From NCBI GenBank assembly GCA_003427395.1, contig BFEA01000578.1:744087-765033 (forward strand): 20,947 bases of DNA, given 5' to 3'. Each line of letters opens with the position of its first letter. Position 1 is the first letter of the stretch. This DNA comes from Chara braunii. Its lineage: Eukaryota; Streptophyta; Charophyceae; Charales; Characeae. Shown piece by piece: positions 19,514 to 20,947 of the stretch. Made by a program: the position numbers and the translations under genes. The notes under the pieces were generated by a model. That model made no database searches and was not told where the DNA came from. It worked only from the letters and a program-made list of their open reading frames with translations.

Positions 19514-19680
19514 TCATGGATCGACTCGAAGTGCCTCGACTATCCGGAATTTCGTATTCTCGTCCAACTGTCGATGAAGGTTGTTGTCGTTGGTGGCCAT
19601 CCCACCACTCGATGAACACGCGAAGTAGCTTCTGTATACAGCACATACACTGCTGTAAGCATGTTTGCGATAAAATTTGA
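19514..19680 (-). other. Possible coding text upstream of module A
   Basis: Two overlapping minus-strand frames look protein-like: a 28-codon frame starting MATNDNNLHRQLDENTKF (19600-19514), and one containing 'MTERAAIARNSWELERERL' that ends at 19410. Neither matches anything I know. Either could be the 5' exon of the module-A unit. Confidence 0.2.
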
Positions 19681-19682
19681 AA

Positions 19683-20055
19683 ACATGTCACGCCAGGCGA
19701 CAAATCTTTATTCATTTCTGACAACTCCCACCGTATTGTCCGTTTGATAAACGTCGGAACCCCTCCCTCCCTTACNCCTCCCTTAACAGAAGCGGTGGGG
19801 GGGGGGCTCCGACGTTTGCCAAACGTCGGACCCCCTCCCTCCCTCACCCCTACCTTAACAGAAGCGGTGGGGCAGGAGGGGGGGTCCGGCGTTTGTCAAA
19901 CGCCGCACCCCCTCCTCCCCTTCTCCCAATTCCCGCTTGCGATGAACGTTAGAAATATGTCACGCCACTCCACCCTTGTCCAGCTCCTCGTGAAATCCCG
20001 ACATACGGCCCATCTTTATTAATTTCTCACGCCTCCCGCCGTATTGTCCGCCAAC
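19683..20055 (+). repeat. Direct repeat flanking the foldback array
   Basis: The left copy (19684-19742) and right copy (19956-20051) share ATGTCACGCC, ATCTTTATT.ATTTCT and C(A/G)CCGTATTGTCCG. The right copy carries ~40 extra bases after ATGTCACGCC. The two are ~270 bp apart and enclose the foldback units, so the region arose by tandem duplication with, or followed by, insertion of the foldbacks. Confidence 0.65.
19741..19905. repeat. Tandem foldback units with (A)AACGTCGGA ends
   Basis: Two ~70-74-bp units (19749-19817 and 19821-19894) start AAACGTCGGACCCC and end GGGGTCC-GACGTTT, so each is an imperfect inverted repeat, with AACAGAAGCGGTGGGG in the middle. Where units meet they form perfect hairpins: TCCGACGTTT-GCC-AAACGTCGGA (19808-19830), CGGCGTTT-GTC-AAACGCCG (19887-19905) and a shorter CGTTT-GAT-AAACG (19741-19753). 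A third partial unit begins at 19898. One undetermined base is at 19776. Confidence 0.85.
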
Positions 20056-20061
20056 TTGTGC

Positions 20062-20090
20062 GGCACGTGTCGGTGGCACGTGTCGGTGTC
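20062..20090 (+). repeat. GGCACGTGTCGGT tandem pair
   Basis: Two adjacent copies of GGCACGTGTCGGT lie just right of the duplicated segment. Each contains CACGTG, the core of a plant G-box. No transcript start supports a regulatory role. Confidence 0.5.
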
Positions 20091-20174
20091 TCATATCAAC
20101 AATCGTTTTTGTTTTTGTCTTCTTCAAATAAACAGTGGTTCCATCGTCGTTCAATATGTGAATCACCTTGAAGT

Positions 20175-20687
20175 TCACAACAATGTTCCGATGACGGATG
20201 TCCTCTGCTGCACAAACTGTATGATCGCATCTCGAATGACACTACAGAAACGGCGAGCGTGCCTCGACACGGCGTTCTCCTCGTTGTACACGGAGCAATC
20301 AATCTCATGCATTTGATCGTGCCTAATTTTCTGCCGCTCGATACGCGTACAACAGTATGTCATCCCGTGACGTGCCTCGAATGCAATGCATAGGATTTTT
20401 TCATAAGTGCATGTTGTGTACTTGTCGTATATCGAGCCGCATCCGTAAAAAAATTTATTCCATCGCTGTGCGCCGAATCAAAAAAATTGGCCTTGCGGAT
20501 CACATGTCTTGGCCATCCTCGAGAGTTTTCGTTGCAAATCCGGAGCCCACAAGTCGAATGTGGGGCAAAAAGTGCTCTCGTCGCTTGTGCGGATACCGAC
20601 TGCAATTATTTGGTGCTTGTACCGAGCCGGACTGAATTCGTCATAGTGTATGGGTGTTCCCCTTGCGTTCGCAAGAATAATTATAAC
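20175..20687 (-). pseudogene. Module C: unrecognised protein, first unit of the array
   Basis: One frame runs from 20687 to 20175 (about 170 codons) with a single TGA at 20478-20480. It reads 'YDEFSPARYKHQIIAVGIR', 'FDLWAPDLQRKLSRMAK', then after the stop 'YTTCTYEKILCIAFEARHG', 'MTYCCTRIERQK', 'RFCSVIRDAIIQFVQQR' and a stop. The YC..R and IRDAI elements occur in the same order as in modules A and B. An overlapping frame (20178-19960) continues with 'VVNFKVIHILNDDGTTVYL', as if a one-base shift or splice joined them. Family unknown. Confidence 0.4.
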
Positions 20688-20947
20688 TCATAAGGCCGTT
20701 CTCGTCCTTACTTGGAAAATGTCCTCGCGACGAACTACACTACCGATACGTCTGTTGACAAGAATAGCAAACGCTACATGTGAGCCGAGTGGAAGCGAAC
20801 ATTTATAAACGGCGTACTGTCTATGGTGAATCGCCTAGCCATACATTAACCACAATCTATCATACGGTCATGCATTGCTATCCAGACAGTGTTTCCATGC
20901 ATAAGTGTAAGGCGGGGGGGTGGAGAAGGGGAGGGGGGGGGGGGGGG
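20688..20947. other. Right end, no gene seen; terminal poly-G
   Basis: No protein-like frame is supported here. The last ~36 bases (20912-20947) are GGGGGGG, GGGG and a long final G run on the + strand, which can form G-quadruplexes and may also reflect the assembly end. Confidence 0.6.

Overview
This looks like repeat-dense nuclear DNA from a eukaryote of the green-plant lineage. The reasons are a Ty3/gypsy retrotransposon carrying a C-terminal chromodomain (a chromovirus), a plant-type telomere-like stretch (CCCTAAA), a tRNA-like SINE head, and many microsatellites and homopolymer runs. A streptophyte alga such as Chara is my guess, but only from general character. There are no bacterial operons, rRNA or CRISPR arrays. 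Single undetermined bases sit at 10092 and 19776.

Layout: 1-500 is low-complexity sequence. 689-1106 is a dispersed repeat with hairpins, with further copies at 10.5 kb and 14.0 kb. 2228-8566 (minus strand) is a badly decayed chromovirus in the order gag, protease, reverse transcriptase, RNase H, integrase, chromodomain. It carries about 18 premature stops, 12 of them TAG, plus a 13-bp duplication frameshift and a lost integrase catalytic Glu. I could not find its LTRs, primer-binding site or polypurine tract. 8.75-10.0 kb holds telomere-like repeats, five copies of a hairpin repeat and a ~480-bp purine-only-like tract. 10.1-10.26 kb is a SINE-like element. 12.4-13.74 kb is a cluster of seven copies of a ~45-nt motif. 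13.9-14.9 kb holds the second dispersed-repeat copy and several GC-rich foldbacks bracketed by homopolymers.

The most interesting part is 15.5-20.7 kb. On the minus strand, several open or nearly open frames encode what appear by eye to be diverged copies of one protein module (beta strands, then a helix, then a 'FV...S...GS' segment). I do not recognise this family. Corresponding landmarks fall at about 20.24, 18.91, 17.79, ~16.77 and ~15.75 kb, a repeat of roughly 1.0-1.1 kb once a ~270-bp foldback/duplication between the first two is discounted. This suggests an old tandem array of a gene or exon unit, now partly broken. The module alignments are mine, made without tools, and range from fairly convincing (A, B and D) to weak (E).

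No complete, confidently functional gene was identified in the window.
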